Source: HGM04593 sp045636125 | GTDB taxonomy: Bacteria > Bacteroidota > Bacteroidia > Bacteroidales > Bacteroidaceae | NCBI GenBank assembly: GCA_045636125.1 | Contig: JAZTWX010000017.1 | Location: 92,830-156,829, forward strand | Length of the DNA stretch: 64,000 nt | Reading direction: 5' to 3' | Shown here: positions 37,215-45,522 of the stretch, in pieces | Numbering within the stretch: the first letter of the stretch is position 1 | Layout: every line of letters starts with the position of its first letter | The notes under the pieces: generated by a model | Told to the model about the DNA's origin: nothing | The model's input: only the letters and a program-made list of their open reading frames with translations | The model's database searches: none | Program-made: the position numbers and the translations under genes

Positions 37215-38474
37215 ATGCAAGGAACAGGAACAAAAGTGAGGCTCATGGTCTTGAGCTTTTTGCAGTTTGCCGTGTGGGGTGCCTACCTCACATCAATGGG
37301 ACGTTATTTGGGTGGCGCAGGGCTTGCCGAATATATCGGTTGGTTCTATGCAGTGCAGGGTATAGTGTCAATCTTTATGCCCGCCATAATAGGTATTATT
37401 GCCGACCGTTGGGTCCCGGCGCAGCGTATGCTTGCAATATGCCATGGCTTGGCAGCCGTATTCATGATAATTACCGGCTACATAGGCTTGTCAAAGGGTA
37501 GTGGGGTTACATTCAACGACCTGTTCTGGACATACACCATGAGTGTTGCATTCTACATGCCTACACTTGCTCTCTCTAACTCGGTGTCCTATACTGTGCT
37601 CGACAAGGCCAAACTCGACACTGTCAAGGCATTCCCGCCCATTCGTGTGCTTGGAACCGTGGGTTTCATCGTTTCTATGTGGATTGTCGATTTTACCGGT
37701 TTCCAGAACGACTATATGCAGTTCTTTACATCGGCTGTGTGGGGGCTCTTGCTTATGATCTATTGCTTTACACTCCCCGCTTGCCCTGTTAATGCAGGTA
37801 GCGACAAGGCTTCGCTTGCTTCGGCTTTCGGGCTCGACGCGTTCAAGCTCTTCGGTCAGAAGCGTATGGCTATCTTCTTCATCTTCTCGATGCTCCTCGG
37901 CGGTGCATTGCAGATATCAAACGGATATGCCAACAGTTATATAAGCGGTTTTGGCGATATTGCCGAATATGCCGACACTTTTGCTGTGCAACACACAAAT
38001 ATCCTTATTTCGTTGTCGCAGATATCAGAAACACTCTGTATTCTGCTCATTCCCTTCTTCCTCAGCCGTTTCGGTATCAAGATGGTAATGTTGCTGGCTA
38101 TGCTTGCGTGGGTGTTGCGCTTCGGCTTTTTTGCGATTGGTGACCCCGGTATGCCCGGCGTGCTCCTGTTCATTGCTTCTATGATAGTTTATGGCGTCGC
38201 TTTCGACTTCTTTAATATTTCGGGTTCGCTTTTTGTGGACAAGGAGGTACCCGAAAATATGCGTTCGAGTGCACAGGGCCTGTTTATGCTCATGACCAAC
38301 GGCCTTGGTTCGTCGATAGGTGTTATAGCGGCACAGGAGGTTGTGAACCACTTTACAGCCAACGGCAGCGACTTTGCTGCGGGCTGGTCGGCTGCGTGGT
38401 ACATCTTTGCCGGTTATGCACTTGTGGTAGCTGTGGTGTTTGCTCTGGTATTTAAGGAGAAAAAGAATGTATAA
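37215..38474 (+). CDS. MFS transporter, nucleoside:H+ symporter type (NupG-like)
   Basis: A 419-residue integral membrane protein with about twelve hydrophobic segments. The N-terminus (LMVLSFLQFAVWGAYLTSMG) and the ADRWVPAQRMLAICHG loop are typical of the nucleoside:proton symporter branch of the major facilitator superfamily, so nucleoside uptake is the best guess. Exact substrates are not fixed. Salvage of the imported bases would connect to hpt elsewhere in the window. The BFN gene follows after 6 bases. Confidence 0.8.
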   Translation: MQGTGTKVRLMVLSFLQFAVWGAYLTSMGRYLGGAGLAEYIGWFYAVQGIVSIFMPAIIGIIADRWVPAQRMLAICHGLAAVFMIITGYIGLSKGSGVTFNDLFWTYTMSVAFYMPTLALSNSVSYTVLDKAKLDTVKAFPPIRVLGTVGFIVSMWIVDFTGFQNDYMQFFTSAVWGLLLMIYCFTLPACPVNAGSDKASLASAFGLDAFKLFGQKRMAIFFIFSMLLGGALQISNGYANSYISGFGDIAEYADTFAVQHTNILISLSQISETLCILLIPFFLSRFGIKMVMLLAMLAWVLRFGFFAIGDPGMPGVLLFIASMIVYGVAFDFFNISGSLFVDKEVPENMRSSAQGLFMLMTNGLGSSIGVIAAQEVVNHFTANGSDFAAGWSAAWYIFAGYALVVAVVFALVFKEKKNV

Positions 38475-38480
38475 TGTCTT

Positions 38481-39032
38481 ATGGTTGAACTTGTTGTTGC
38501 TGATGTGCTGACAAAGGCCGTGAACCACCGTGCCCACATCCTGCTTTTGCAGGAGCGCGACGGGTTGCGCAAGATAATGGTTGCGCTTGGTATGCTCGAG
38601 GCGCAATCCATCCTCTTTTCAATGCACAATGTACCTGTGGCCCGCCCGTTGACCCACGAACTTTTCGGTAATGTGGTATCGGCCTTCGGGATTGAACTCT
38701 CACGGGTAGTCATAACCCGCATAGAGGATGGTACTTTCCATTCGTTGCTGGTTCTGAAGCAGGGCGAGGAGACTCGCGAGGTCGACTCCCGCACATCCGA
38801 TGCAGTGGCGCTTGCTTTGCGCACGGGTGCTCCCATATACATTGTCGAAGAACTGCTCAACCGAATGTGCATACGCGACGAGAATGGTGGTGCAATATCA
38901 ATTCCCATCACCGCTGCCGATGAGGAGACTCTGCGCAGGGCAATGGACCAGGCTGTGAAGGAGGAAAAATATGAGCTTGCAATGAAACTTAAAGAGGAAC
39001 TCGACTCGAGACACTCTGCTGCAACAGAATAA
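38481..39032 (+). CDS. Bifunctional nuclease family protein with C-terminal UVR motif
   Basis: A 183-residue protein. Residues about 1-130 fit the bifunctional DNase/RNase domain (DUF151), including VDSRTSDAVALALRTGAPIYI. The last 45 residues (LRRAMDQAVKEEKYELAMKL) resemble the UVR helical hairpin that contacts UvrB/UvrC-type partners. Plant and bacterial relatives have been described as nucleases; activity here is inferred. It starts 6 bases after the MFS gene. No terminator was seen; a repeat element follows. Confidence 0.85.
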   Translation: MVELVVADVLTKAVNHRAHILLLQERDGLRKIMVALGMLEAQSILFSMHNVPVARPLTHELFGNVVSAFGIELSRVVITRIEDGTFHSLLVLKQGEETREVDSRTSDAVALALRTGAPIYIVEELLNRMCIRDENGGAISIPITAADEETLRRAMDQAVKEEKYELAMKLKEELDSRHSAATE

Positions 39033-39052
39033 AAAAAGGCAATCATATAGCA

Positions 39053-39174
39053 GTTGACCCGTCAATGTCATCCCGACAGAGCGCAGCGACGAGGGATCTC
39101 TAAAAACGACATACGAGATATCTCACATACGTTCGATATGACACATACGCGGTGTTTTCTAAAAATGGGTCAAC
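39053..39174. repeat. Nested inverted-repeat element (MITE/REP-like)
   Basis: A 122-bp intergenic unit bounded by gttgaccc (39053-39060) and gggtcaac (39167-39174). Inside is a second imperfect palindrome from TGTCAT (39066) to ATGACA (39143), with GGGATCTC and GAGATATCTC in its arms. The inner unit resembles a widespread bacterial intergenic repeat type (TGTCAT..CGA...GAGATCTC). No coding capacity, and no promoter box for rsmE was found within it. Confidence 0.6.
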
Positions 39175-39228
39175 ATCTATATTGTTGCTTAAAAAAAAGA
39201 AAAGACACAAACAAAAAATATAGCTACA

Positions 39229-39930
39229 ATGGCACTGTTTTATGTACCCGATATTGCCGACCGCCTGGAGCTGTCGGAAGATGAGGCTGCTCACTGCTTG
39301 CGCGTGTTGCGCCTCACTGTGGGCGATGAGCTTGAAATAACCGACGGAAAAGGCAACCTTTACAAGGCTGTAATATCGTCGGTGTCGGGCAAGCACTGTT
39401 ATGTGGAATTGCGCGAGGCTGTTGAAATGCCCAAAAGCTGGCAGGGGAACCTGCATCTTGCGATAGCGCCCACAAAGAATATGGACCGCATAGAGTGGCT
39501 CGCCGAAAAGGCAACCGAAATAGGACTCGACGCAATAACCTTTCTCAATTGCCGTTTCTCGGAGCGCAAGGTAATAAAGTGCGACCGAGTGGAGCGCATC
39601 GTGGTGTCGGCAATGAAGCAGTCGCTCAAATACCGCAAGCCGCTGGTGGGTGAAATGGTCGATTTCAAGAAATTCGTGTCGCAGCCGCGCGAAGGGGTAA
39701 AATTCATAGCCCATTGTGGCGAGGGCGAGCGCCTGCTTCTCAAGGAACTGCTTGTAGCGGGCGAGGATGCGACCATCCTCATTGGCCCCGAGGGCGATTT
39801 CAGCCCCGAGGAGGTGAAGATGGCCATTGAGGCGGGCTACCGCCCTGTGAGCCTCGGGAGCTCGCGTCTGCGCACCGAAACAGCTGGCCTTGCAGCCTGC
39901 CACACATTCATTTTGAAGAACGAGATTTAA
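39229..39930 (+). CDS. rsmE: 16S rRNA (uracil-1498-N3)-methyltransferase
   Basis: A 233-residue SPOUT-class enzyme methylating U1498 of 16S rRNA. The N-terminal PUA-like part holds HCLRVLRLTVGDELEITDG. The knotted SAM-binding part has IGPEGDFSPEEV and LGSSRLRTETAGLA. Length is normal. The final base of its stop codon is the first base of the truA ATG. It opens a four-gene run (rsmE, truA, EamA transporter, DUF3256). Confidence 0.95.
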   Translation: MALFYVPDIADRLELSEDEAAHCLRVLRLTVGDELEITDGKGNLYKAVISSVSGKHCYVELREAVEMPKSWQGNLHLAIAPTKNMDRIEWLAEKATEIGLDAITFLNCRFSERKVIKCDRVERIVVSAMKQSLKYRKPLVGEMVDFKKFVSQPREGVKFIAHCGEGERLLLKELLVAGEDATILIGPEGDFSPEEVKMAIEAGYRPVSLGSSRLRTETAGLAACHTFILKNEI

Positions 39931-40679
39931 TGGCACGATATTTCATCTATCTCTCATACGACGGTGCAGCCTACCACGGTTGGCAGGTGCAGCCCAACGG
40001 CGTAACCGTGCAACAGCGTCTCGAAGAGGCGCTCTCCACGCTCTTGCGCTCCGATGTGCAGGTTGTGGGAGCAGGGCGCACCGATGCCGGTGTAAACGCG
40101 GCATCAATGGTTGCGCACGCCGACTTTCCCTCGCCCGTCGATTGCGGGCAGCTTGTATATAAGCTGAACAAGATTCTCCCGCCCGATATTGCAGTGAGCA
40201 GTGTGCGCCGGGTGAAGGATAGTGCCCACGCGCGTTTCGACGCCCTCTCGCGTCTCTATCACTACAGGGTGGTAACCTGTAAATCCCCTTTTGCCCGCAA
40301 GTATGCCTGCCGTGTGCACCCCGATACCGATTTTGCCCTTATGAACGAGGCTGCAGCAACCTTGCTCGAATATACCGATTTTACAAGCTTCAGTAAATTG
40401 CACACCGATGTGAAGACCAACAACTGCAAGGTTACAAAGGCGCAGTGGAGGTGTGTGGGTGAGAATGAGTGGGTTTTTGAAATTGAGGCCGACCGTTTCC
40501 TGCGTAATATGGTGCGTGCCATTGTGGGTACGCTTCTGCTGGTAGGTCGCGGCAAAATAACAATCGACGGTTTCCGCTCCATTATAGAGAAGAAGGAGCG
40601 TGGCGAGGCCGGCGATTCGGCAATGGGCGAGGCTCTTTTCCTGGCCGCAGTAAAGTACCCCGAAGATATTTTCCTATGA
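39930..40679 (+). CDS. truA: tRNA pseudouridine(38-40) synthase
   Basis: A 249-residue enzyme converting uridines 38-40 of the tRNA anticodon arm to pseudouridine. The catalytic Asp is residue 52 in GAGRTDAGVNA, the same number as in the E. coli enzyme. LYHYRVVTCKSPFARKYAC and FLRNMVRAIVGTLL are further family blocks. It overlaps rsmE by one base and the transporter gene by four. Confidence 0.97.
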   Translation: MARYFIYLSYDGAAYHGWQVQPNGVTVQQRLEEALSTLLRSDVQVVGAGRTDAGVNAASMVAHADFPSPVDCGQLVYKLNKILPPDIAVSSVRRVKDSAHARFDALSRLYHYRVVTCKSPFARKYACRVHPDTDFALMNEAAATLLEYTDFTSFSKLHTDVKTNNCKVTKAQWRCVGENEWVFEIEADRFLRNMVRAIVGTLLLVGRGKITIDGFRSIIEKKERGEAGDSAMGEALFLAAVKYPEDIFL

Positions 40680-41575
40680 TGTGGGTTGCGTTGGCTTTTG
40701 TATCGGCAGCGTTGCTCGGCTGCTACGACTTTTTCAAGAAAGTGTCCCTGCGCGAAAATTCCGTAGTCGGGGTACTCTTCCTCAATACTCTCTTTTCGGC
40801 GTTGCTCTTTTCGCCGTTCATTTTCCTCTCGCATAGCGGGGCAATAACGGGTGGTGCGCTCTACGTGCCATCGGCACCACTTGAAACGCACCTTCTTTTG
40901 CTGCTGAAGGCGGTAATTGTGCTCAGTTCGTGGCTGTGCGGCTATGTGGGAATAAAACATCTGCCCATAACAATTGTGTCGCCCATACAGTCGACACGTC
41001 CGGTGCTTGTGCTTCTTGGAGCGCTGTTGCTCTTTGGCGAGCAACTCAATGTGTATCAGTGGGTGGGTGTGCTGCTGGCGGTGTTGTCGGTTTTCTTGTT
41101 GAGCAGGAGCGGCAAGCGCGAGGGTATAGTGTTTGTGCACAACCGTTGGGTGCTTTTTGTGGCTCTTGCTGCGTTGTTCGGTGCTGTGAGCGCCCTGTAC
41201 GACAAATATCTTATGCGCACGCTGCAGCCTGTGCTTGTGCAAAGCTGGTTCAACATCTACCAATGTATCCTTATGGCGCTGTTGCTTGCGGGGCTTAACA
41301 TATTCTGGCCGGCGCAACGCGAAAAGAAACTGCGTTGGCGTTGGAGTATCCCCCTTATATCGCTCTTTCTTGGTGCTGCCGACTTCTGCTACTTTTCGGC
41401 ACTTGCACAGGATGGAGCGCTTATAGCCGTTGTGTCAATGATTCGCAGGGGTAGTGTGGTAGTTGCCTTCCTCTTTGGTGCGCTGATATTGCACGAAAAG
41501 AATCTGCGCAGCAAGGCTTTCGATCTTCTGCTCATACTTTTGGGATTGTTCTTCTTATATCTTGGTTCTAAATGA
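40676..41575 (+). CDS. EamA/DMT-superfamily transporter
   Basis: A 299-residue membrane protein with about ten hydrophobic segments in two EamA-like halves (about 1-140 and 155-298). Characteristic stretches are KHLPITIVSPIQSTRPVL and LLFGEQLNVYQWVGVLL at the end of half one, and SVVVAFLFGALILHEKNLR in half two. Drug or metabolite export is the general role; the substrate cannot be read. It overlaps truA and the DUF3256 gene by four bases each, so all are translated together. Confidence 0.85.
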   Translation: MMWVALAFVSAALLGCYDFFKKVSLRENSVVGVLFLNTLFSALLFSPFIFLSHSGAITGGALYVPSAPLETHLLLLLKAVIVLSSWLCGYVGIKHLPITIVSPIQSTRPVLVLLGALLLFGEQLNVYQWVGVLLAVLSVFLLSRSGKREGIVFVHNRWVLFVALAALFGAVSALYDKYLMRTLQPVLVQSWFNIYQCILMALLLAGLNIFWPAQREKKLRWRWSIPLISLFLGAADFCYFSALAQDGALIAVVSMIRRGSVVVAFLFGALILHEKNLRSKAFDLLLILLGLFFLYLGSK

Positions 41576-42177
41576 GACGCATAGCTTTTATACTTTTTCT
41601 TCTTGTTTCGCTTGCAGCAGGTGCGCAGGATATGCGCTCGCTCTTTGTGAATGCTCCCGATTCGCTATTCCCTCTTCTTCCCCGTTCGGCGCGAGAGGAT
41701 TGTGTCGATTTTCTCGATGCGGGTATGCGTGCGAGGGTTACGAACAGGCTCGACGGAAAGTCGCAATTGCTTTCGCTTACCCCTCTTTACCTTAAACTAC
41801 GGAGTAGTGAATATTCAACCTTCGAGGCTCGTCTACTGCCTTGTGGCAGCGACACTGTCATAGCCGTGGTGCGCAGCGTGTGTGCCGAGGCGTGTGACAG
41901 CCGCGTCTCTTTCTACCGTCGCGATTGGTCGCCTGCGCCCGTAGCTTTTGAAATGCCCGGTGTGGCCGACTTTTTCGCGCCTACCGACTCTTTGTCCTAC
42001 TATTTGAGCCTGTGCGATATTTATCTTGTGAAGCTCACCCTCTCGCCCACCGAAGAGACAATGGTTGCCGAGTACACAATGCCGCTCTATATGAACGATA
42101 GCGACGCAAAGGCCGTGCAGCCTCTTTTGCGCCCGGTTGTATACCGCTGGCGGGGTGGCGTGTTTGTAAAGGAGTAG
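41572..42177 (+). CDS. DUF3256 family exported protein
   Basis: A 201-residue protein with a signal peptide (FILFLLVSLAAGAQ) immediately followed by the family opening DMRSLFVNAPDSLFPLLP and CVDFLDAGM. DUF3256 is a Bacteroidetes family of unknown function. It overlaps the transporter gene by four bases. It ends 3 bases from the convergent capA stop, with no terminator between, so the two convergent messages probably overlap. Confidence 0.85.
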   Translation: MRRIAFILFLLVSLAAGAQDMRSLFVNAPDSLFPLLPRSAREDCVDFLDAGMRARVTNRLDGKSQLLSLTPLYLKLRSSEYSTFEARLLPCGSDTVIAVVRSVCAEACDSRVSFYRRDWSPAPVAFEMPGVADFFAPTDSLSYYLSLCDIYLVKLTLSPTEETMVAEYTMPLYMNDSDAKAVQPLLRPVVYRWRGGVFVKE

Positions 42178-42180
42178 ACG

Positions 42181-43275
42181 TCAGCGGGTGATATATTCCT
42201 GCATCGCCCCTTTGTTGTGCCGCTTGAAGAGTGTGCGGCTGTCGTCGATGAATTGTTGCATCTTTTCCCTTGTGGCCTTGCCTTTTACAAGGCTTGTGTC
42301 GGCCGGTAGGATGGTGAAGTTCTTCACCCCGTCGCGTCCCGGGCGTGCAACCCACGTAAGAGCATATTTAAGCGAGTGCAGGCGGCAGTAGTCGTATATC
42401 TTTGTAAGCCCCAGCCTCACCATAAGCCCGCCGTCGCGTCCGCGGGCATACATCCCCGAAATAAAATTACCGAGTGAATACACAACAGCCCTGCCGGTTG
42501 TGTGCAGCGTGTCGTTCCTCATCTCCATTGGTTGCACAACGTGCGGGTGGCCGCCTATTATGTGGTCCACGCCCTGTGCAAGCAACCACGCAGCGAGTTC
42601 TTTTATATCTTTGCGTGGGAGGCTCACATATTCGTCGCCCCAGTGCATGCAGGCAATTATTGCGTCGGGGCGCATAGCCTTTGCCTTTTCAATGTCGCGT
42701 GCAATGGTGTTCTTGTCAATGAGGTTTATTACCAACGGTTCGGGAACGGGTATCCCGTTGAGCCCGTACGTGTAGTTGAGGATGGCAATGCGCACTCCCT
42801 TGCTTTCGACCATTAGCGGGTAGCGGCGTGCGCGGTCGGCGCTGTCGCGGTACACGCCGCAGTGCTTTAGCCCCAGCGAATCGATAACGCGCATTGTGCG
42901 CAGCGCTCCTCTCTTTCCTCGGTCGAGGCAGTGGTTGTTGGCGAGCAGCATAATGTCGAAGCCTGCGCCTTTGGCTGCGGTGAGGAAACTGTCGGGTGCG
43001 CAAAAAGCGGGGTAGCCGCCGAAACGGTTCGCTCCTATGGTGGTTTCGAGGTTGGCAACCGCAATGTCGGCGGCGGTTATGTCGTTGCGCACATAGTCGT
43101 AGCAGGCGGTGAAACTGTATTTGCCGTCTGGGGTGCGTGCGGCATTCAGCTGGCTTTCGTGCTGCATAAGGTCGCCTGCAAAAAGAATCTCTATGCGCGA
43201 TAAAGGATTAACGACAATCTGTGCAGCAACAACTGCACAGATTGTCGTTAATATTATAATGGCTTTTAACCTCAA
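42181..43275 (-). CDS. CapA-family protein (PGA-synthesis CapA-like, metallophosphatase fold)
   Basis: A 364-residue protein with an N-terminal hydrophobic segment (about 4-22) that exports or anchors it. The body is a CapA-like calcineurin-type fold: EILFAGDLMQHE (about 29-40), VANLETTIG, LLANNHCLDRG, CMHWGDEY and GGHPHVVQP. Family members are linked to poly-gamma-glutamate synthesis in Bacillus, but most Bacteroidetes copies lack capB/capC partners, as here. The function is therefore open. Codons 8-23, the signal-peptide core, form a perfect 20-bp hairpin. Last gene of the DUF4831-ffh-folD-capA run, 6 bases after folD. Confidence 0.85.
   Translation of the reverse strand: MRLKAIIILTTICAVVAAQIVVNPLSRIEILFAGDLMQHESQLNAARTPDGKYSFTACYDYVRNDITAADIAVANLETTIGANRFGGYPAFCAPDSFLTAAKGAGFDIMLLANNHCLDRGKRGALRTMRVIDSLGLKHCGVYRDSADRARRYPLMVESKGVRIAILNYTYGLNGIPVPEPLVINLIDKNTIARDIEKAKAMRPDAIIACMHWGDEYVSLPRKDIKELAAWLLAQGVDHIIGGHPHVVQPMEMRNDTLHTTGRAVVYSLGNFISGMYARGRDGGLMVRLGLTKIYDYCRLHSLKYALTWVARPGRDGVKNFTILPADTSLVKGKATREKMQQFIDDSRTLFKRHNKGAMQEYITR
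43207..43252 (-). repeat. Perfect 20-bp inverted repeat inside the capA signal-peptide codons
   Basis: Arms 43207-43226 and 43233-43252 are perfectly complementary around a 6-base loop. It begins 30 bases after the folD stop on the minus strand. It could act as a folD terminator/attenuator or as a translational control element for capA. The following bases are T-rich but not a clean U-tract. Confidence 0.75.
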
Positions 43276-43281
43276 AACAGT

Positions 43282-44160
43282 TTAATATATTTTGTGTGTT
43301 GCAGCCAAGAGTGTGTTCTTCATAAGCGAAGTGATGGTCATGGGGCCAACGCCGCCGGGTACGGGGGTGATGAACGAGCATTTGGGTGCTACGTTCTCAA
43401 AATCAACGTCACCGCAGAGGCGGAAGCCCTGTTTGCGGGTTGCGTCGGGCACGCGGGTTGTACCCACATCTATAATAACCGCTCCCTCCTTTACCATATG
43501 CTCTTTTACAAAGTGGGGCTGCCCGAGCGCTGCAATTATTATGTCGGCGTTGCGGCACTCCTCCTCAATGTTCTGCGTGTGGCTGTGGCATATTGTAACG
43601 GTAGCATCGCCGGGTGTCTGTTTCTGCAACATAAGGTTGGCCATAGGCTTGCCCACAATGTTGCTGCGGCCGAGCACAACACATTTCTTTCCTTTTGTGT
43701 CAATGTTGTAGCGGCGCAGAAGCTCCATAATGCCATTGGGTGTTGCCGAAAGGAAACAGGGGAGGCCGATAGAGAGACGGCCTGCGTTCACAGGGTGGAA
43801 GCCGTCAACATCCTTGCGGTAGTCGATGGCCTCGGTAATCTTCTGCTCATCAATGTGCTTGGGCAGGGGGAGCTGAACGATGAAGCCGTCAACATCGGCG
43901 TCGTTGTTCAGTTCGGCAATCTTTTCGAGAAGCTCGGCTTCTGTTACATCATCTTCGTAGCGTATGAGGGTCGACTGGAAGCCACACTCCTCGCACGCGC
44001 GTACCTTGTTTGCAACGTATGTCTCGCTGCCGCCGTCGTGTCCCACGAGGATGGCTGCAAGGTGGGGGCGTTTGCCGCCTGCTGCAATTATTTTTTCAAC
44101 CTCTTCGGCTATCTCTTTCTTTACTGCTGTTGCAATTGCTTTTCCGTCAATAAGTTGCAT
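43282..44160 (-). CDS. folD: Bifunctional methylenetetrahydrofolate dehydrogenase / methenyltetrahydrofolate cyclohydrolase
   Basis: A 292-residue enzyme interconverting methylene- and 10-formyl-tetrahydrofolate, supplying one-carbon units for purines. Visible motifs are SETYVANKVRACEECGF with the catalytic Tyr/Lys, VDGFIVQLPLPKHI, KDVDGFHPVNAGRL, the NADP site VLGRSNIVGKPMA and the C-terminal TPVPGGVGPMTITSLM. Normal length. It starts 18 bases after the ffh stop and shares its transcript. Confidence 0.97.
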   Translation of the reverse strand: MQLIDGKAIATAVKKEIAEEVEKIIAAGGKRPHLAAILVGHDGGSETYVANKVRACEECGFQSTLIRYEDDVTEAELLEKIAELNNDADVDGFIVQLPLPKHIDEQKITEAIDYRKDVDGFHPVNAGRLSIGLPCFLSATPNGIMELLRRYNIDTKGKKCVVLGRSNIVGKPMANLMLQKQTPGDATVTICHSHTQNIEEECRNADIIIAALGQPHFVKEHMVKEGAVIIDVGTTRVPDATRKQGFRLCGDVDFENVAPKCSFITPVPGGVGPMTITSLMKNTLLAATHKIY

Positions 44161-44178
44161 AGTGTATTGTTTATGTCA

Positions 44179-45501
44179 TTACATTTTGAAGCGCGACATT
44201 AGGTTGCCCATCTTGCCGCCGGCAACGCCCTTCATTACCTTTCTTATCTGCTCAAACTGTTTCATAAGGCGGTTAACCTCCTGAATGTTGGTTCCGCTGC
44301 CTCGTGCAATGCGATCGCGGCGCGATGCATTTATAATGTCGGGGTTTGCGCGCTCTTTGGGAGTCATTGAGCGTATAATGGCCTCCACGCTCTTGAATGC
44401 GTTGTCGTCAATGTCGAGGTCTTTTATGGCTTTTCCCACACCGGGTATCATACCCATGAGCTCTTTAATGTTACCCATCTTCTTTATCTGCTCAATCTGT
44501 GCAAGGAAGTCGTTGAAATCGAATTGGTTGCGTGCGAGCTTGCGCTGCAACTTCTTCGCCTCCTCCTCGTCGAACTGCTCTTGCGCACGCTCAACGAGTG
44601 AAACAACGTCGCCCATTCCCAGAATACGGTCGGCCATACGGTTGGGGTGGAACTGGTCGATAGCCTCCATCTTTTCGCCTGTACCTATGAACTTGATGGG
44701 CTTGTCCACCACTGTGCGAATTGAAAGGGCTGCACCACCGCGGGTGTCACCGTCGAGTTTGGTGAGTATCACGCCGGTAAAGTCGAGGCGGTCGTTGAAC
44801 TCTTTTGCTGTGTTCACCGCGTCCTGTCCGGTCATTGAGTCCACTACAAAGAGTGTCTCGGTGGGGTTTACCGCCTCTTTTATGGCTGCAATCTCCTGCA
44901 TCATAGCCTCGTCAACAGCAAGGCGACCGGCGGTATCTATAATAACAAGGTTATATCCCTTGTGCTTTGCCTCTTTAATGGCGTTAAGCGCAATCTCAAC
45001 AGGGTTCTTGCTGTCGGGCTCGCTGTACACGGGTACTCCAATCTGCTCACCGAGCACTTTCAGCTGGTCGATGGCTGCGGGGCGGTACACGTCACAGGCA
45101 ACAAGCAGGGGGCTGCGGTTCTTCTTTTTCTTCAGGAAATTGGCAAGTTTCGACGAGAAGGTTGTTTTACCCGAACCCTGCAGACCCGACATAAGAATAA
45201 CAGCGGGGTGTCCGTCGTAGTTTATCTCGGCTGTTGAGCCGCCCATAAGGGTGGTGAGCTCGTCGTGCACAATCTTAATCATCAATTGGCTGGGGCGCAC
45301 CGATGTGAGCACATTCTGGCCAATTGCCTTGTTCTTCACCGTGTCGGTGAAGGTTTTTGCCACTTTGTAGTTGACGTCGGCGTCGAGGAGCGCCTTACGC
45401 ACATCCTTCAGTGTCTCGGCCACGTTAACCTCGGTTATGCGGCCCTCGCCTTTGAGTATCTTAAATGAGCGTTCAAGGCGCTCGCTTAGGTTTTCGAACA
45501 T
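44179..45501 (-). CDS. ffh: Signal recognition particle protein Ffh
   Basis: A 440-residue GTPase that binds signal peptides emerging from the ribosome and delivers them to the membrane with FtsY. The N domain is followed by the G domain: GLQGSGKTTFSSKLA, DVYRPAAIDQL, DTAGRLAVDEAM, TKLDGDTRGGAALS. The methionine-rich M domain makes up the last 130 residues, with MGNIKELMGMIPG and GSGTNIQEVNRLMKQF for 4.5S RNA binding. No 4.5S RNA gene was recognised nearby. It begins 21 bases after the DUF4831 stop. Confidence 0.97.
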   Translation of the reverse strand: MFENLSERLERSFKILKGEGRITEVNVAETLKDVRKALLDADVNYKVAKTFTDTVKNKAIGQNVLTSVRPSQLMIKIVHDELTTLMGGSTAEINYDGHPAVILMSGLQGSGKTTFSSKLANFLKKKKNRSPLLVACDVYRPAAIDQLKVLGEQIGVPVYSEPDSKNPVEIALNAIKEAKHKGYNLVIIDTAGRLAVDEAMMQEIAAIKEAVNPTETLFVVDSMTGQDAVNTAKEFNDRLDFTGVILTKLDGDTRGGAALSIRTVVDKPIKFIGTGEKMEAIDQFHPNRMADRILGMGDVVSLVERAQEQFDEEEAKKLQRKLARNQFDFNDFLAQIEQIKKMGNIKELMGMIPGVGKAIKDLDIDDNAFKSVEAIIRSMTPKERANPDIINASRRDRIARGSGTNIQEVNRLMKQFEQIRKVMKGVAGGKMGNLMSRFKM

Positions 45502-45522
45502 ATTGTATATTGTTTTTGGTAA

